This document shows, one piece after another, positions 44,870-53,828 of a stretch of 64,000 bases of DNA. Numbering within the stretch: position 1 is the first letter of the stretch; each line of letters begins with the position of its first letter. Source of the stretch: Saccharospirillum sp043196875 (lineage in GTDB: Bacteria; Pseudomonadota; Gammaproteobacteria; Pseudomonadales; Natronospirillaceae); contig NZ_JBEBMX010000006.1 in NCBI RefSeq assembly GCF_043196875.1, positions 1 through 64,000 on the forward strand. Direction: 5' to 3'. Made by a program: the position numbers and the translations under genes. A model generated the notes under the pieces. That model was not told where the DNA came from, made no database searches, and was given only the letters and a program-made list of their open reading frames with translations.

Positions 44870-45560
44870 GTCGTAATACCTTGTCTACAAGCCAGGCACT
44901 GGCTTTACGCGGCTGGAATGATTGCTCCAACTGCTTGGGATCATAAATCTCAGCGACCCAATCTAAAAACGAATGATCGGTTTCGTTGTTCTGCTGATAA
45001 CGTTCATAAGCGCAAAAAAATTCATGCAGCATGCCGGTTTTTGCGCCTTTAAAATGTAAGTACCGCCACGACAACTGCGCCTTGGCATCAGCCACAGAAC
45101 CCTGACCGGTGAGTAACAGGTAAAGCCCGGCGGCAAAACCAGAACGATCTGCACCCGACTTGCAGTGGAACAGAACCGGCGTTTCCAGCCGCTTAATCAG
45201 ATCAGCAAAAGCGAGCACGCGCTGCTTCGACGGCGCCCCGCGCGAGGACATCCGAAAATGCACTAATTGCATCCCGAAACGTTCACAGGCTTTTTCTTCC
45301 AGCAGGATAGCCCCGCCACCACCCTGACCCCGTAAATTGACCAGAGTACGCACCCCTTTATTGGACAAACGCCGAATACCGATCGGGCCAGGTTGATTGG
45401 AGCGCCAGGCATCCGCAGCAAACTGCTGGGGGTTGTTCCACAGTGGTCGCACAATACCGTGATCGACGAACAGTGCATCCAACCAGACAGCCAGACGAAC
45501 CTGTGGTTGTTGCCATCGCGCTCGCCATTGGCGGCGCCACCGAGGTCTGCGATCAGTCAT
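44862..45560 (-). CDS. Tyrosine/dual-specificity phosphatase-fold protein (copy 1)
   Basis: The product has 232 residues from ATG 45560. The cysteine-phosphatase P-loop HCKSGADRSG (CX5R) is intact, and an upstream NLRGQGGGG segment precedes it. It is clearly paralogous to the gene at 47757-48461; both share WRSNQP, MSSR-AP, HCKSGADR, QLSWRYLH and a terminal LRRE. It overlaps the kinase-like gene by 8 nt and msbA by 8 nt, so the trio is translationally coupled. An envelope-glycan or LPS-phosphate substrate is more likely than protein tyrosine, but this is inference from context. Confidence 0.8.
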   Translation of the reverse strand: MTDRRPRWRRQWRARWQQPQVRLAVWLDALFVDHGIVRPLWNNPQQFAADAWRSNQPGPIGIRRLSNKGVRTLVNLRGQGGGGAILLEEKACERFGMQLVHFRMSSRGAPSKQRVLAFADLIKRLETPVLFHCKSGADRSGFAAGLYLLLTGQGSVADAKAQLSWRYLHFKGAKTGMLHEFFCAYERYQQNNETDHSFLDWVAEIYDPKQLEQSFQPRKASAWLVDKVLRRE

Positions 45561-46224
45561 ATCCAAGACTGCTCAAGCGACGCTCAACACGCTGTTGAAA
45601 CTCTCGCTTCTTACTGCGACGAACGCTACGAAACCAGCGTTGCGTCGGTATCCAGGTACGATCGCCCAGGCCATCGATAATAACGAAACGCTCGGAGTCA
45701 TCTCCGGCATGCTCCAGTACCAGGTTTTCGTAATTCATATCGGCAAAAGTCAAAGTCGAGTCCACCATACTGTCTAACAGCGCACGAAGATCAGCCACCT
45801 GGCTGGCGGTTAACAGTCGGTTATCCATCAAGGTCTGTAACGTCGGTGCCAGACTGCCGTCGGCAGACCGTGCGGCAGACACCAATAACCCCAGCCCCAA
45901 GTCCGTTTCCACTACGCCATGAATGGGGCAGATGCGACTGCATGCCAACCCCTGGTCACGATAACGACTTTCAACAAAATGACGCAGTTCACGCACCATG
46001 CCTGAACTGTATAAAAAATAATCCTTGGCTGCGGCAAACCATGCCTGGATTCCCGACTGCTGGGCTCCAGGGCCCCGTGGGATATGGACTTTCACAAGCA
46101 AGCTGGAGTCATGGGGGTGTTCATACACCCAGCGGGTTTTACTGCTCAGCAAAGGAGGACCGGATTTCAGGCTCAATGGCCCCAATATAGTCACCTTGCA
46201 GGACTGCTGTTCAAGTCCAGTCAC
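45553..46224 (-). CDS. YrbL-like (PhoP-network) protein kinase-fold protein
   Basis: The 223-residue product matches the YrbL family, a small eukaryotic-like kinase fold related to Kdo/heptose kinases. WVYEHPHDSSLLVKVHIP carries the ATP-lysine region, TFADMNYENLVLE corresponds to the catalytic loop (Asp and Asn), and FVIIDGLGDRTWIP to the metal-binding Asp loop. The start is GTG at 46224 behind GAGGGTAGG. Its place at the head of the phosphatase-msbA run suggests core-sugar phosphorylation before flipping. Confidence 0.75.
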   Translation of the reverse strand: MTGLEQQSCKVTILGPLSLKSGPPLLSSKTRWVYEHPHDSSLLVKVHIPRGPGAQQSGIQAWFAAAKDYFLYSSGMVRELRHFVESRYRDQGLACSRICPIHGVVETDLGLGLLVSAARSADGSLAPTLQTLMDNRLLTASQVADLRALLDSMVDSTLTFADMNYENLVLEHAGDDSERFVIIDGLGDRTWIPTQRWFRSVRRSKKREFQQRVERRLSSLGYD

Positions 46225-46536
46225 ACCCTACCCTCATTTGATCAGTAGCCTTCACAGACAACCCTGGATGAAAAGCGCGCTATGGTACTGAAACCGCCAG
46301 GACAGATAAAGCCGAGACACTGGCAACCAAAACCCCATACCAGGATGATTATTCAGAAAACGGAGATTCCAGGGAGCCTCTAAATAACTCCCCCAAAGCT
46401 CTACGCGAGCTAAAACGTTCTGCCACAAGTGATACACACTTTGCAGCGCAATGGCCGTAGTCCTTGCCAAGAAGAGCTCCCTAGCCTGAAGGAATTAGCT
46501 CAGTTAGACTGCCAGAATTTACCAGGATGCCTTTCT
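46225..46536. other. Divergent intergenic region, nothing specific seen
   Basis: This is 312 bp between the start of the kinase-like gene (minus) and the chosen start of the glycosyltransferase (plus). It must hold both promoters, but I see no convincing -35/-10 pair. The plus-strand frame of the glycosyltransferase stays open back to 46429, so its N-terminus could extend into this region. A 72-codon Trp-rich minus-strand frame (46252-46470) has no recognisable homology. Confidence 0.5.
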
Positions 46537-47706
46537 ATGCCGACCTTTAAAGTTCTGGGCCGACATTTGGACAAAACTTGGCGCCGCTACCGCCCGTTTC
46601 TGACACCCAGGTTCAGAACTGCCTATGCGAGTTTGATCGCCAGCCAACAACCGATCCCGGAACAAGGCAAGAAAGTGCTGTTTAACCTGGGCAGTACAAG
46701 GGTCGATGGCCCGCAGGGACGACGTATTCACAACCTACACACCTACTTTACCCGGGCAGGCTACCACCCGGTATTCGTCAATCACTATGGCTTCCTGGCC
46801 AACCCCAAAAAGAACTTTAAAGCCAGTTGTTTTGAGCAACCTTTTAGTCTCATCGGAGCGAACGAAACACTTCCTGGGGACCCAACGGATTGGATCATCG
46901 TTAGCGAACAGTCCCTGCCAGCTTTTAAGGTAACCAAGTCTAAGGCACCGCATTTCACGCTAAGCCTGGAGATCAACGAGCGTCTTGCCGACAATGAATT
47001 CCCCTGGCCTTTCCCTTTATTTCCAGGAATCTACCAACGCCAACAAGACCTTGAACTTGCCCCGCTAAGAGCACAGCCACGGCTTTGGCACTGCTTTTTT
47101 GGCGGACAGACGGCCGCTGGCAAATACGACAAAGACTGGGTTCGTAGCGTCTACGGCAGAGTGACCCGAAAACGCTACCTTGAAGTGGTGCGCGAATCAT
47201 TAAAAGCCAAGCAACTCCAACTGGTTGAACCTGAATCTACCCGGCAAATGCATCAATGGGAACGGCAGAAAGTCATGGGTGCAGTGTTAATCTGCAATGA
47301 AGTTTGCAAAATCAAAGTCGAACAGTGGTTATCAACGCTCGCCCGGGCAAAATTCTTTTTCGCCTGCCCGGGCGTACGCTACCCCATGTCACACAACGCG
47401 GTTGAAGCCTTAGCCGTGGGTACGGTTCCAATCATTGAGTACGGAGATGATTTTTTCCCTGCCCTCGAAGACGGCGTCAATTGCATCGCATTCCAGGGCG
47501 AAGCTGGACTGCACAACGCTATTGAACGCGCGATGGTTATGCCAGAAGAAGAATGGCAGCGCTTGTCCAATAACGCGGTGCAATATTATGAGCGTTTTAT
47601 CAAGCCTGAGGCTGTTATCCAAAACTTGCTCGAAGCGCAACGTGAACACAAGGTCGATACCATCAAGATGGTACCCTTCCTAAAACGTGGTGGCGGGCAT
47701 ATTTAA
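46537..47706 (+). CDS. Putative glycosyltransferase of the LPS/surface-glycan region
   Basis: The product has 389 residues from ATG 46537 (AGGA 10 nt upstream). The C-terminal half looks like a GT-B glycosyltransferase donor-binding domain: FACPGVRYPMSHNAVEALAVGTVPIIEYGDDFFPALEDG is the nucleotide-sugar segment (about 300-340), followed by an AIERAMVMPEEEWQRLSNNA helix pair. The N-terminal half carries a GPQGRRIHNLHTYF motif. The specificity is unknown; a core-oligosaccharide or exostosin-like transferase is possible. It is alone on the plus strand between minus-strand phosphatase genes. Confidence 0.7.
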   Translation: MPTFKVLGRHLDKTWRRYRPFLTPRFRTAYASLIASQQPIPEQGKKVLFNLGSTRVDGPQGRRIHNLHTYFTRAGYHPVFVNHYGFLANPKKNFKASCFEQPFSLIGANETLPGDPTDWIIVSEQSLPAFKVTKSKAPHFTLSLEINERLADNEFPWPFPLFPGIYQRQQDLELAPLRAQPRLWHCFFGGQTAAGKYDKDWVRSVYGRVTRKRYLEVVRESLKAKQLQLVEPESTRQMHQWERQKVMGAVLICNEVCKIKVEQWLSTLARAKFFFACPGVRYPMSHNAVEALAVGTVPIIEYGDDFFPALEDGVNCIAFQGEAGLHNAIERAMVMPEEEWQRLSNNAVQYYERFIKPEAVIQNLLEAQREHKVDTIKMVPFLKRGGGHI

Positions 47707-47756
47707 ACGCCGGCATCAGCTATTGACCGCTATTTGAGTTACCCGAAAGGAGCAAC

Positions 47757-48461
47757 TTATTCGCGCCGCAGCAACCGATCTGTCAACCAGCTCCAACGAC
47801 CGCTGCGGCGAAAACTGAGTCGCGTCTGTTCCCGATCGTACGACTGGGAAATCCAATCACGATACGCCATCCCCTGAGCGTAACCACTGGCGGCATAGCA
47901 CTGAACAAAATGATCCATCATCCCAGTCGAGGCATTGCGGATATGCAGATAACGCCAAGACAGCTGCCGGGCTGCCATCTCAGGAGTCGCGCCCTGCAAC
48001 AGCAGACTGATAGCAGCAGCCAGGCCGGCCCGGTCAGCCCCCGACTTACAATGCAATAACAACGGTCTGGGAGCGTTGTCGAGCCAATCATGCAAGATAG
48101 CCAACTGTTCTGGCGTTGGTGCTCGTCGCGAACTCATGCGCAGACTATAAAGCTGCAACCCCAAACGCTCAGCGTGATACTGCTCCAGATAAAAAGCACC
48201 GCTACGCCCTTCTCCGCGCAGGTTGATCACCGATCGAAAACCGCGTTTCGCCAAGGCTCGTAGACGCCAGGGTGTGGGCTGGTTAGAACGCCAGATGCCC
48301 GGCACAACCTCCACCGGACGATTGACCGGCAAACGCAACAGCCCCAGATCAACAACCAGCAAATCCAGCCACGCACAGCAACGCGCCCAAGCCTTATCCA
48401 TACGTTCTGGCCACAGGCCACGCCAGCCCTTCGGCTGCTTGTCTCTAGAAGAATCAGTCAT
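47757..48461 (-). CDS. Tyrosine/dual-specificity phosphatase-fold protein (copy 2)
   Basis: The product has 234 residues from ATG 48461; an in-frame GTG at 48482 is an alternative start. The CX5R loop HCKSGADRAG is intact. It is a paralogue of the 44862-45560 gene, with shared motifs along the whole length. It is divergent from the kinase-glycosidase fusion gene (120-bp gap to the alternative start), repeating the kinase/phosphatase pairing seen upstream of msbA. The substrate is unknown. Confidence 0.8.
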   Translation of the reverse strand: MTDSSRDKQPKGWRGLWPERMDKAWARCCAWLDLLVVDLGLLRLPVNRPVEVVPGIWRSNQPTPWRLRALAKRGFRSVINLRGEGRSGAFYLEQYHAERLGLQLYSLRMSSRRAPTPEQLAILHDWLDNAPRPLLLHCKSGADRAGLAAAISLLLQGATPEMAARQLSWRYLHIRNASTGMMDHFVQCYAASGYAQGMAYRDWISQSYDREQTRLSFRRSGRWSWLTDRLLRRE

Positions 48462-48602
48462 GGTGTTAAGACGAAAATCCACCGCTGTTTTTAAGGTCGA
48501 CTAGGATACGTGATGACCGGCCAAGGCGCTATCTGAGCGGCTGTCTGGTCGCCATTGGTAGCCTCCGGTATGATGGCCGCCCACTAAAAAAGTCTGTCTG
48601 CG

Positions 48603-50768
48603 ATGTCACCGATAAGCACCTATACAGCCCTGGAACCTCTGCTCCCCGGATACGAGGGTGAATCTCATCATCGCTATACCGACAGTGCTGGCCTGGCCTG
48701 GCTGGCAAGCCTGAATGATGAACAGAATCAGGGGGAATTACTGTTCCGCCAACGCAATCGGGTTTATCGCCTGCCAGATCCTATCGCTGGTGGTAACGAC
48801 ATCTGCATCAAAGTATTCAAACAACCTGGCAAATTACGCAGTGCCTGGTATCGACGCACCGGAAGCAAGGCTCAGCGTGCCCACGCTTTTGCTCGACACC
48901 TTTACGAACAAGGCGCCGCTGTTGCTGAACCTTTGGGCTACCTTGAGCGCTGGAATGGCAACCAGTTGGTGGAAAGCCTGCTGATCAGCCGATACCTGAC
49001 CGATTCGACCGATCTGTATTCCGAGATGACCTATTTATTGCGTCAGCGGCCTTACGCTGGCGACTATATTCGCCTACTGCGTGTCTGTGCCGAAGCCATC
49101 CGTACCATGCACGACAGCGGCTTTCTGCATAATGATCTGGGCCCACAAAACATTTTGTTGCAGCGGACCGGACCGGCCAGTTGGGCCAACCCTACTTTTA
49201 TTGACCTTAACCGCGGCCAACTTGTTGCCAATCCAAGCTACAAACAGCGCGCGCGGGATCTGGACCGGATGAAATTGCCCTCGCACTTTCTGCGCATCTT
49301 CCGTCATATTTACTGGAACGACGGGCCGATTCCGAAGGAGTTCGAACGCTGGGCCGATCGTTACCGCGCCCGCTTCCGTCGTCATCAGCGCTCACGCAAA
49401 TGGCGCCATCCGATCCGCACTATCCGTCAGTGGTTGCATCCAGCGGCTGATGAGAAGAAGCAGGTATCCACCGGCCAACCGAGTGAACGTGATGCCTGGC
49501 TGTGGGATGAATACTCCGGCCAACCTTCGGTAATGCTGCGCAGCCCTGAACGTCGACGCGAGCGCCGCGGCGCTGATATCTGGCCGACGCTGTTCAGCAA
49601 TCTGCGTAAGAGCTGGTCGATTTGGCGTAGCTATCGACAACTGAAATCGGACAGCTTCCAAACCGAAGTAAACATGAACGGACGCTTTGGTGTTTGCGTT
49701 GAAGTCGATGAAACCTTCGAGCAACAACTGCAACAACTGAAGCAAACACCGGGATTAAGCGTTTTCGTGCGGCTGTATTTTCACCTGGGCCAGCCGCACC
49801 TGGATGCTGCAGCAGAGGCCATCAAGCAACTGGCCGAAGCAGGCCACCCGGTTGGCATTGGCCTAGTTCAATCTCGCCAGGCCGTGCTGGACCCCGCCGC
49901 CTGGCAGGCATTTATGGCTAAAGCACTGGCCCGGGTTCACAGCCATATTCACTGCGTGGAAATTGGCCATGCGGTGAACCGCGTTAAATGGGGCTTATGG
50001 AATCTCGAAGAAATGTCCAGCCTGTGGCACGGTGCGGCACAGCTGAAAGCGCAATATCCAGAGATTCAGTTTATCGGACCTGCTGTTAACGATTTCGAGT
50101 TTCAGTACTATCCGCCGCTACTGGATGCCGGCGGTGAAGCCGTCGACGCCCTTTCCTGCCACCTTTATGTAGACCGACGCGGCGCACCAGAAAATGCTCA
50201 AAACGGCTTTACCACCCTGGAAAAAGCGTTGTTGGGGAAAGCCATCGCCAAGAGCTACAACAAAACCGGTTTTTACATAACTGAAGTCAATTGGCCGCTA
50301 CAAAATACCGGCTTATACAGCCCACTTGCCGGCGCCTATCAATACAACAATCAAAGCGAAAGTCGACTGCACATCAACGAACTCGATAGCGCCGCCTATA
50401 TGATTCGCTATGCTCTGATCACCTTGTGCAGTGGGGCTACAGAACGGCTTTGGTGGTGGCGTTTGGCGCACCCTGGGTTTGGATTGGTTGACAACAAAGG
50501 TGGCTGGCGCGAAAGACCTGGCTGGAAAGCCCTGCTACAGTTTCATCGCACAGTAGGCCAAGCAAGCTTCGAGAAGCGGAAAATTAAAGACGGCATCACT
50601 TGGTGGTATTTTGATAACTGCATTGTAGCTTACAGCCTGGACGCCGGCACCGCTATTTTGCCGCCGGCCGACCATATTCCCTATACTCTGTTGGGTGAAC
50701 CAATCAAGCATGAAACAGGTCAACCCCTGGCACTGGACGATTCACCCATTTATTTTATTCATCGCTGA
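48603..50768 (+). CDS. Kdo/heptose-kinase-like domain fused to a glycoside-hydrolase-like domain
   Basis: The product has 721 residues in two parts. Residues about 45-260 are an LPS-kinase (KdkA/WaaP/InaA-type) domain: ATP lysine in DICIKVFK, catalytic loop HNDLGPQNIL (Asp178, Asn183), and FIDLNRGQL for the metal-binding Asp. A basic, low-complexity linker (about 270-355) follows. Residues about 370-721 resemble a clan-A (beta/alpha)8 glycoside hydrolase, with candidate acid/base Glu453 in EIGHAVN and nucleophile Glu561 in YITEVNWP. There is no signal peptide, so both act in the cytoplasm. A sugar kinase joined to a sugar-binding barrel suggests phosphorylation or editing of a lipid-linked glycan. 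I know of no characterised protein with this architecture. Confidence 0.75.
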   Translation: MSPISTYTALEPLLPGYEGESHHRYTDSAGLAWLASLNDEQNQGELLFRQRNRVYRLPDPIAGGNDICIKVFKQPGKLRSAWYRRTGSKAQRAHAFARHLYEQGAAVAEPLGYLERWNGNQLVESLLISRYLTDSTDLYSEMTYLLRQRPYAGDYIRLLRVCAEAIRTMHDSGFLHNDLGPQNILLQRTGPASWANPTFIDLNRGQLVANPSYKQRARDLDRMKLPSHFLRIFRHIYWNDGPIPKEFERWADRYRARFRRHQRSRKWRHPIRTIRQWLHPAADEKKQVSTGQPSERDAWLWDEYSGQPSVMLRSPERRRERRGADIWPTLFSNLRKSWSIWRSYRQLKSDSFQTEVNMNGRFGVCVEVDETFEQQLQQLKQTPGLSVFVRLYFHLGQPHLDAAAEAIKQLAEAGHPVGIGLVQSRQAVLDPAAWQAFMAKALARVHSHIHCVEIGHAVNRVKWGLWNLEEMSSLWHGAAQLKAQYPEIQFIGPAVNDFEFQYYPPLLDAGGEAVDALSCHLYVDRRGAPENAQNGFTTLEKALLGKAIAKSYNKTGFYITEVNWPLQNTGLYSPLAGAYQYNNQSESRLHINELDSAAYMIRYALITLCSGATERLWWWRLAHPGFGLVDNKGGWRERPGWKALLQFHRTVGQASFEKRKIKDGITWWYFDNCIVAYSLDAGTAILPPADHIPYTLLGEPIKHETGQPLALDDSPIYFIHR

Positions 50769-50824
50769 GAATCTAAAAACATCAGCGGCACTTCTTATAC
50801 AACCGCAAGCATGAGAGTTAATCT

Positions 50825-51946
50825 ATGTCACGCGCTTTGATATTTCGAAAAGACTTACTGCCCTACTCAGAGACTTTTATCGCTGAGCAGGCACACCACC
50901 TTCCTAGCTGGGAACCAATTTTTTGTGGTTTCAAGAGAAACATGGCTGGATATAATTTAATTGAACAAAAATCTGTTCCAGGCAAAGAATATCATGTTTG
51001 CATTGAAAGTGATTTTAGTCAGTTCCCCAAACTGACTGCAGGGCTTCACAAGAAACTCAACATTCTCAACAAACGCTGGTTGCGCCAGTTAACAGAGCTG
51101 TCGCCACAGATCATACATGCTCATTTTGGTTCAAATGCTCTAAATTGCCTAGCACTCAGCAAAGCGTTAAATATTCCGCTTTTAACCACTTTCCATGGCC
51201 GCGACATTACCATCAATAAACATACAAAAAAGCAAGATGACAACCTTCAAAAGGTCTTTAATGGCTCACAGAAGATCATTGCTGTTTCCGATTTCATTAA
51301 AAGCAAACTATTAGAACGCGGGTGTCCTGAAAACAAAATTATTCAACACTATATTGGTGTTAATACTCAAAAGTTTAAACCATCAGGCAACGACGCCATC
51401 GAAGGAAGGATTGTATTTGTTGGAAGATTAGTTGAGAAAAAGGGCTGTGAATATTTAATCAAAGCCTTACAAAAAATCGGCATAAAAGACAATATACAAC
51501 TTAATATCATTGGTGATGGGCCACTCATGAATAGCCTAAAAGAACTGTCCAATGAGGCCCCATGCAATATCAATTTTATGGGCCGGCTTTCGCCAGACCA
51601 GATAGTAGAAGAAGTTCAGTCTGCGCAATTATTATGTGCCCCCTCAATCACTGCGTCCACTGGAGACCAGGAAGGCTTGCCAATTAGCATTCTTGAGGCC
51701 TTATCTTGTGGAACACCGGTTATAGGCACCTACAGTGCGGGTATTGCTGAAGCAGTCATAGACGGTACTAATGGTTTTCTGGTTCAGGAAAAAGACATCG
51801 ATGCTATTGCCAGCCGAATTCACCAAGTACTAAATGACAAAAACCTTAGGACTGAACTTTCAGTTAACGCCCGACAAACAGCAACGACAAAGTTTGACCT
51901 CGATAAACAGTCTTCTTTGTTAGAGGAAATATACTGCGGCCTATAA
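50825..51946 (+). CDS. GT4-family glycosyltransferase
   Basis: This is a 373-residue GT-B enzyme. The acceptor half has HAHFGSNALNCLALSK and FHGRDIT. The donor half has IVFVGRLVEKKGCEYLIKAL and the GT4 signature EGLPISILEALSCGTPVIGT. The base composition is clearly AT-richer than that of its left neighbour, and A-ending codons are frequent, which suggests transfer. Its specificity cannot be read. It is followed by 196 bp with no gene. Confidence 0.88.
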   Translation: MSRALIFRKDLLPYSETFIAEQAHHLPSWEPIFCGFKRNMAGYNLIEQKSVPGKEYHVCIESDFSQFPKLTAGLHKKLNILNKRWLRQLTELSPQIIHAHFGSNALNCLALSKALNIPLLTTFHGRDITINKHTKKQDDNLQKVFNGSQKIIAVSDFIKSKLLERGCPENKIIQHYIGVNTQKFKPSGNDAIEGRIVFVGRLVEKKGCEYLIKALQKIGIKDNIQLNIIGDGPLMNSLKELSNEAPCNINFMGRLSPDQIVEEVQSAQLLCAPSITASTGDQEGLPISILEALSCGTPVIGTYSAGIAEAVIDGTNGFLVQEKDIDAIASRIHQVLNDKNLRTELSVNARQTATTKFDLDKQSSLLEEIYCGL

Positions 51947-52142
51947 ACCATTCTTTGGATAGTTGCTGTCCAATACTGACTAAAACTGCTGTCACCTAGA
52001 CCACTCAGTCAACTTCGAGCTTAGTGCGTAGATAGGAACCTTGGTCGAACTGACAATCCACTTGATTGTCAGCACGTTCGGCCAAGCAATCCAGGCATCA
52101 AACACGAAGTGAGATCGTTGCAATGGCAGCCTTCACGAAAAA
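51947..52142. other. Convergent intergenic region
   Basis: This is 196 bp between the GT4 stop and the ligase stop (convergent genes). ACAATCCACTTGATTGTCA can form an imperfect hairpin (ACAATC...GATTGT, about 52060-52077), but no clear T-run follows. Nothing else is seen. Confidence 0.4.
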
Positions 52143-53405
52143 CTATTCAGGGCTCGATTTTGAACCTGATGCTGGCAAATAAACAAAACTCAACATCAAA
52201 AACACCAGGCTGAGGCTCGCATGGCGAACATCATAAAAGCTGTAGTGCATATTGATAGGCATCATGGCGACCGCAACACCTGCGGCCATCGCAAAAGCCA
52301 TGGTGTTAGGATGTTTGGCTGACTGCCAAGTACGCTTAACCAACCAAGCAAACGCCAGCAGATACCCCACCAACCCAATCACGCCGGTTTGCAAGGGCAC
52401 ATCCAATAAATGGAAATGTGCGTGGCGCAACCTTTTATTGTCGCCGCGAACCTCGCGCGAATCGATACCCAATGGCTTCACTGCTTCATCAAAGCCACTT
52501 TCACCCACCCCCAACCAAGGATGAGCGACAATAACAGCAAGCGCCGCACGGAAAACTTCCACACGATATGAACCAGCGACATTAATGTCTTCAATATCGC
52601 CGGAAAACGCCATCAGTGTTTTATCAACCTGTCGTTCAATCGAAGAGGATGTCTGTATAGCCACGAACACAGCGACTAGCGTAACCGTGCTCACCAAAAA
52701 GAAGGTTTTGAGCGGAAACTCACGTCGATACAACAAGTAAGCCACGTAGAGCACACTGAAAACAAAAAACACTAACCAACCCGACCGGTTACCACCAAGA
52801 AAAATGGCAAAGGCCAGTGGCACAATCATCAACCAGGCTAGAGAACGCCAGCCACCAGGCTTGGCATAACGACGAATGGCTTCAAATACAAAAGGCGATA
52901 AATGAGCCAGATCGACACTCAACTTCAAGTGAGGGTAAAAAACGCCAACAACGCGACCACTTACCAGCGGATTACCTAGTACATTATAACCCACGAAAAA
53001 TTGCATCAGCCCATCCAGGGCCGCAAACATCACCAAGGCCGCCATGCCATAGAGCAATAGATTTTCATTGAAGCGGTGACGAAGCATAGCGATCAACGCC
53101 AACCCCAGTGCTACATAAGAGACCCATTGAAAAATAATTTCCAGATGACGTTTCAGCACCCAGGCGGTGAATGCCGACAGCAGCAATGGAATCAAAAACA
53201 GCGACGCCAACGCAAGATAAGGCTTGACCCAAGGCGCATTTGGCACACCCTGGCGTATCACAAAATAGAGAAACGGCAGCAAGGCAACATGCATGATCTC
53301 GCCAAAGGGGTAGAGCACAATAAAAAACAGCAGACAGAATTCAGGCCAGTTATTTGCAAAGTAATTTCCGGCGTTGTAAAGCGTATTCTTATAGTCTTTC
53401 AGCAC
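52143..53405 (-). CDS. waaL: O-antigen ligase (WaaL/Wzy_C family) membrane protein
   Basis: The 420-residue product has about 11-12 membrane helices and the large periplasmic loop of the Wzy_C family (about 235-345). The conserved GVGESGFDEAV and HAHFHLLDVPLQTGVIGLVGY stretches are present, with the functional His in the latter. Ligase and Wzy polymerase share this fold. The ligase call rests on the nearby LPS-core-type genes, while polymerase is possible. The start is GTG at 53405. Confidence 0.8.
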   Translation of the reverse strand: MLKDYKNTLYNAGNYFANNWPEFCLLFFIVLYPFGEIMHVALLPFLYFVIRQGVPNAPWVKPYLALASLFLIPLLLSAFTAWVLKRHLEIIFQWVSYVALGLALIAMLRHRFNENLLLYGMAALVMFAALDGLMQFFVGYNVLGNPLVSGRVVGVFYPHLKLSVDLAHLSPFVFEAIRRYAKPGGWRSLAWLMIVPLAFAIFLGGNRSGWLVFFVFSVLYVAYLLYRREFPLKTFFLVSTVTLVAVFVAIQTSSSIERQVDKTLMAFSGDIEDINVAGSYRVEVFRAALAVIVAHPWLGVGESGFDEAVKPLGIDSREVRGDNKRLRHAHFHLLDVPLQTGVIGLVGYLLAFAWLVKRTWQSAKHPNTMAFAMAAGVAVAMMPINMHYSFYDVRHASLSLVFLMLSFVYLPASGSKSSPE

Positions 53406-53828
53406 AGTTCATTTCCAAAAAAAAAGTATTTTATTGGCTGATAAAAAGCGAGAGCGACGACCAGCTCAGTATATATACTGTACATAGCGACAGCTAGGCT
53501 TCCATTTGCCATCGTCCATACCAGACTTGCCCTCTTTTTACCCTGCCGTGCAGGTACCGGCTTATATCATTAGTCAATCTTTAAAACATCATAGCCTAGC
53601 CCAAAAATATGATCAGCAGGCCTCCATTGGTTGATCAGCTGGCAACAAGGTGCGCTAACCACTCAGACAACATGTCGATAAATTTTGACCACCATTGGAA
53701 CCGACTTGCGGCTTCGCTGTGGGCTGCGACTAGAACATTAAATTAATGCATCGGAATGCATCACTAAGCTACTGCCGTCTTGTTATACCGTCAACAATAT
53801 CCCTTTAATTAACCTCTATCACCTCCAG
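53406..53828. other. 423-bp non-coding stretch, AT-rich
   Basis: No frame longer than 60 codons crosses it. Near its left end, TATATATACTGTACATA could serve as a -10 region for the ligase gene on the minus strand. A TGATCAGC...GTTGATCAGCTGG partial repeat lies at 53610-53641. I see no tRNA, IS end or other defined element; it could hold decayed sequence at a recombination joint between the ligase and the phosphoramidate-type operon. Confidence 0.45.

Noticed and set aside
46252..46470. 72-codon Trp-rich minus-strand frame upstream of the kinase-like gene
   Set aside because: No family resemblance and no clear start signal; kept only as part of the intergenic description.
44862..48461. Wzb/Wzc-type capsule tyrosine-phosphorylation pair
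   Set aside because: The phosphatase genes are not the low-molecular-weight Wzb fold, and the Wzz protein lacks the cytoplasmic tyrosine kinase domain and Tyr-rich tail of Wzc.
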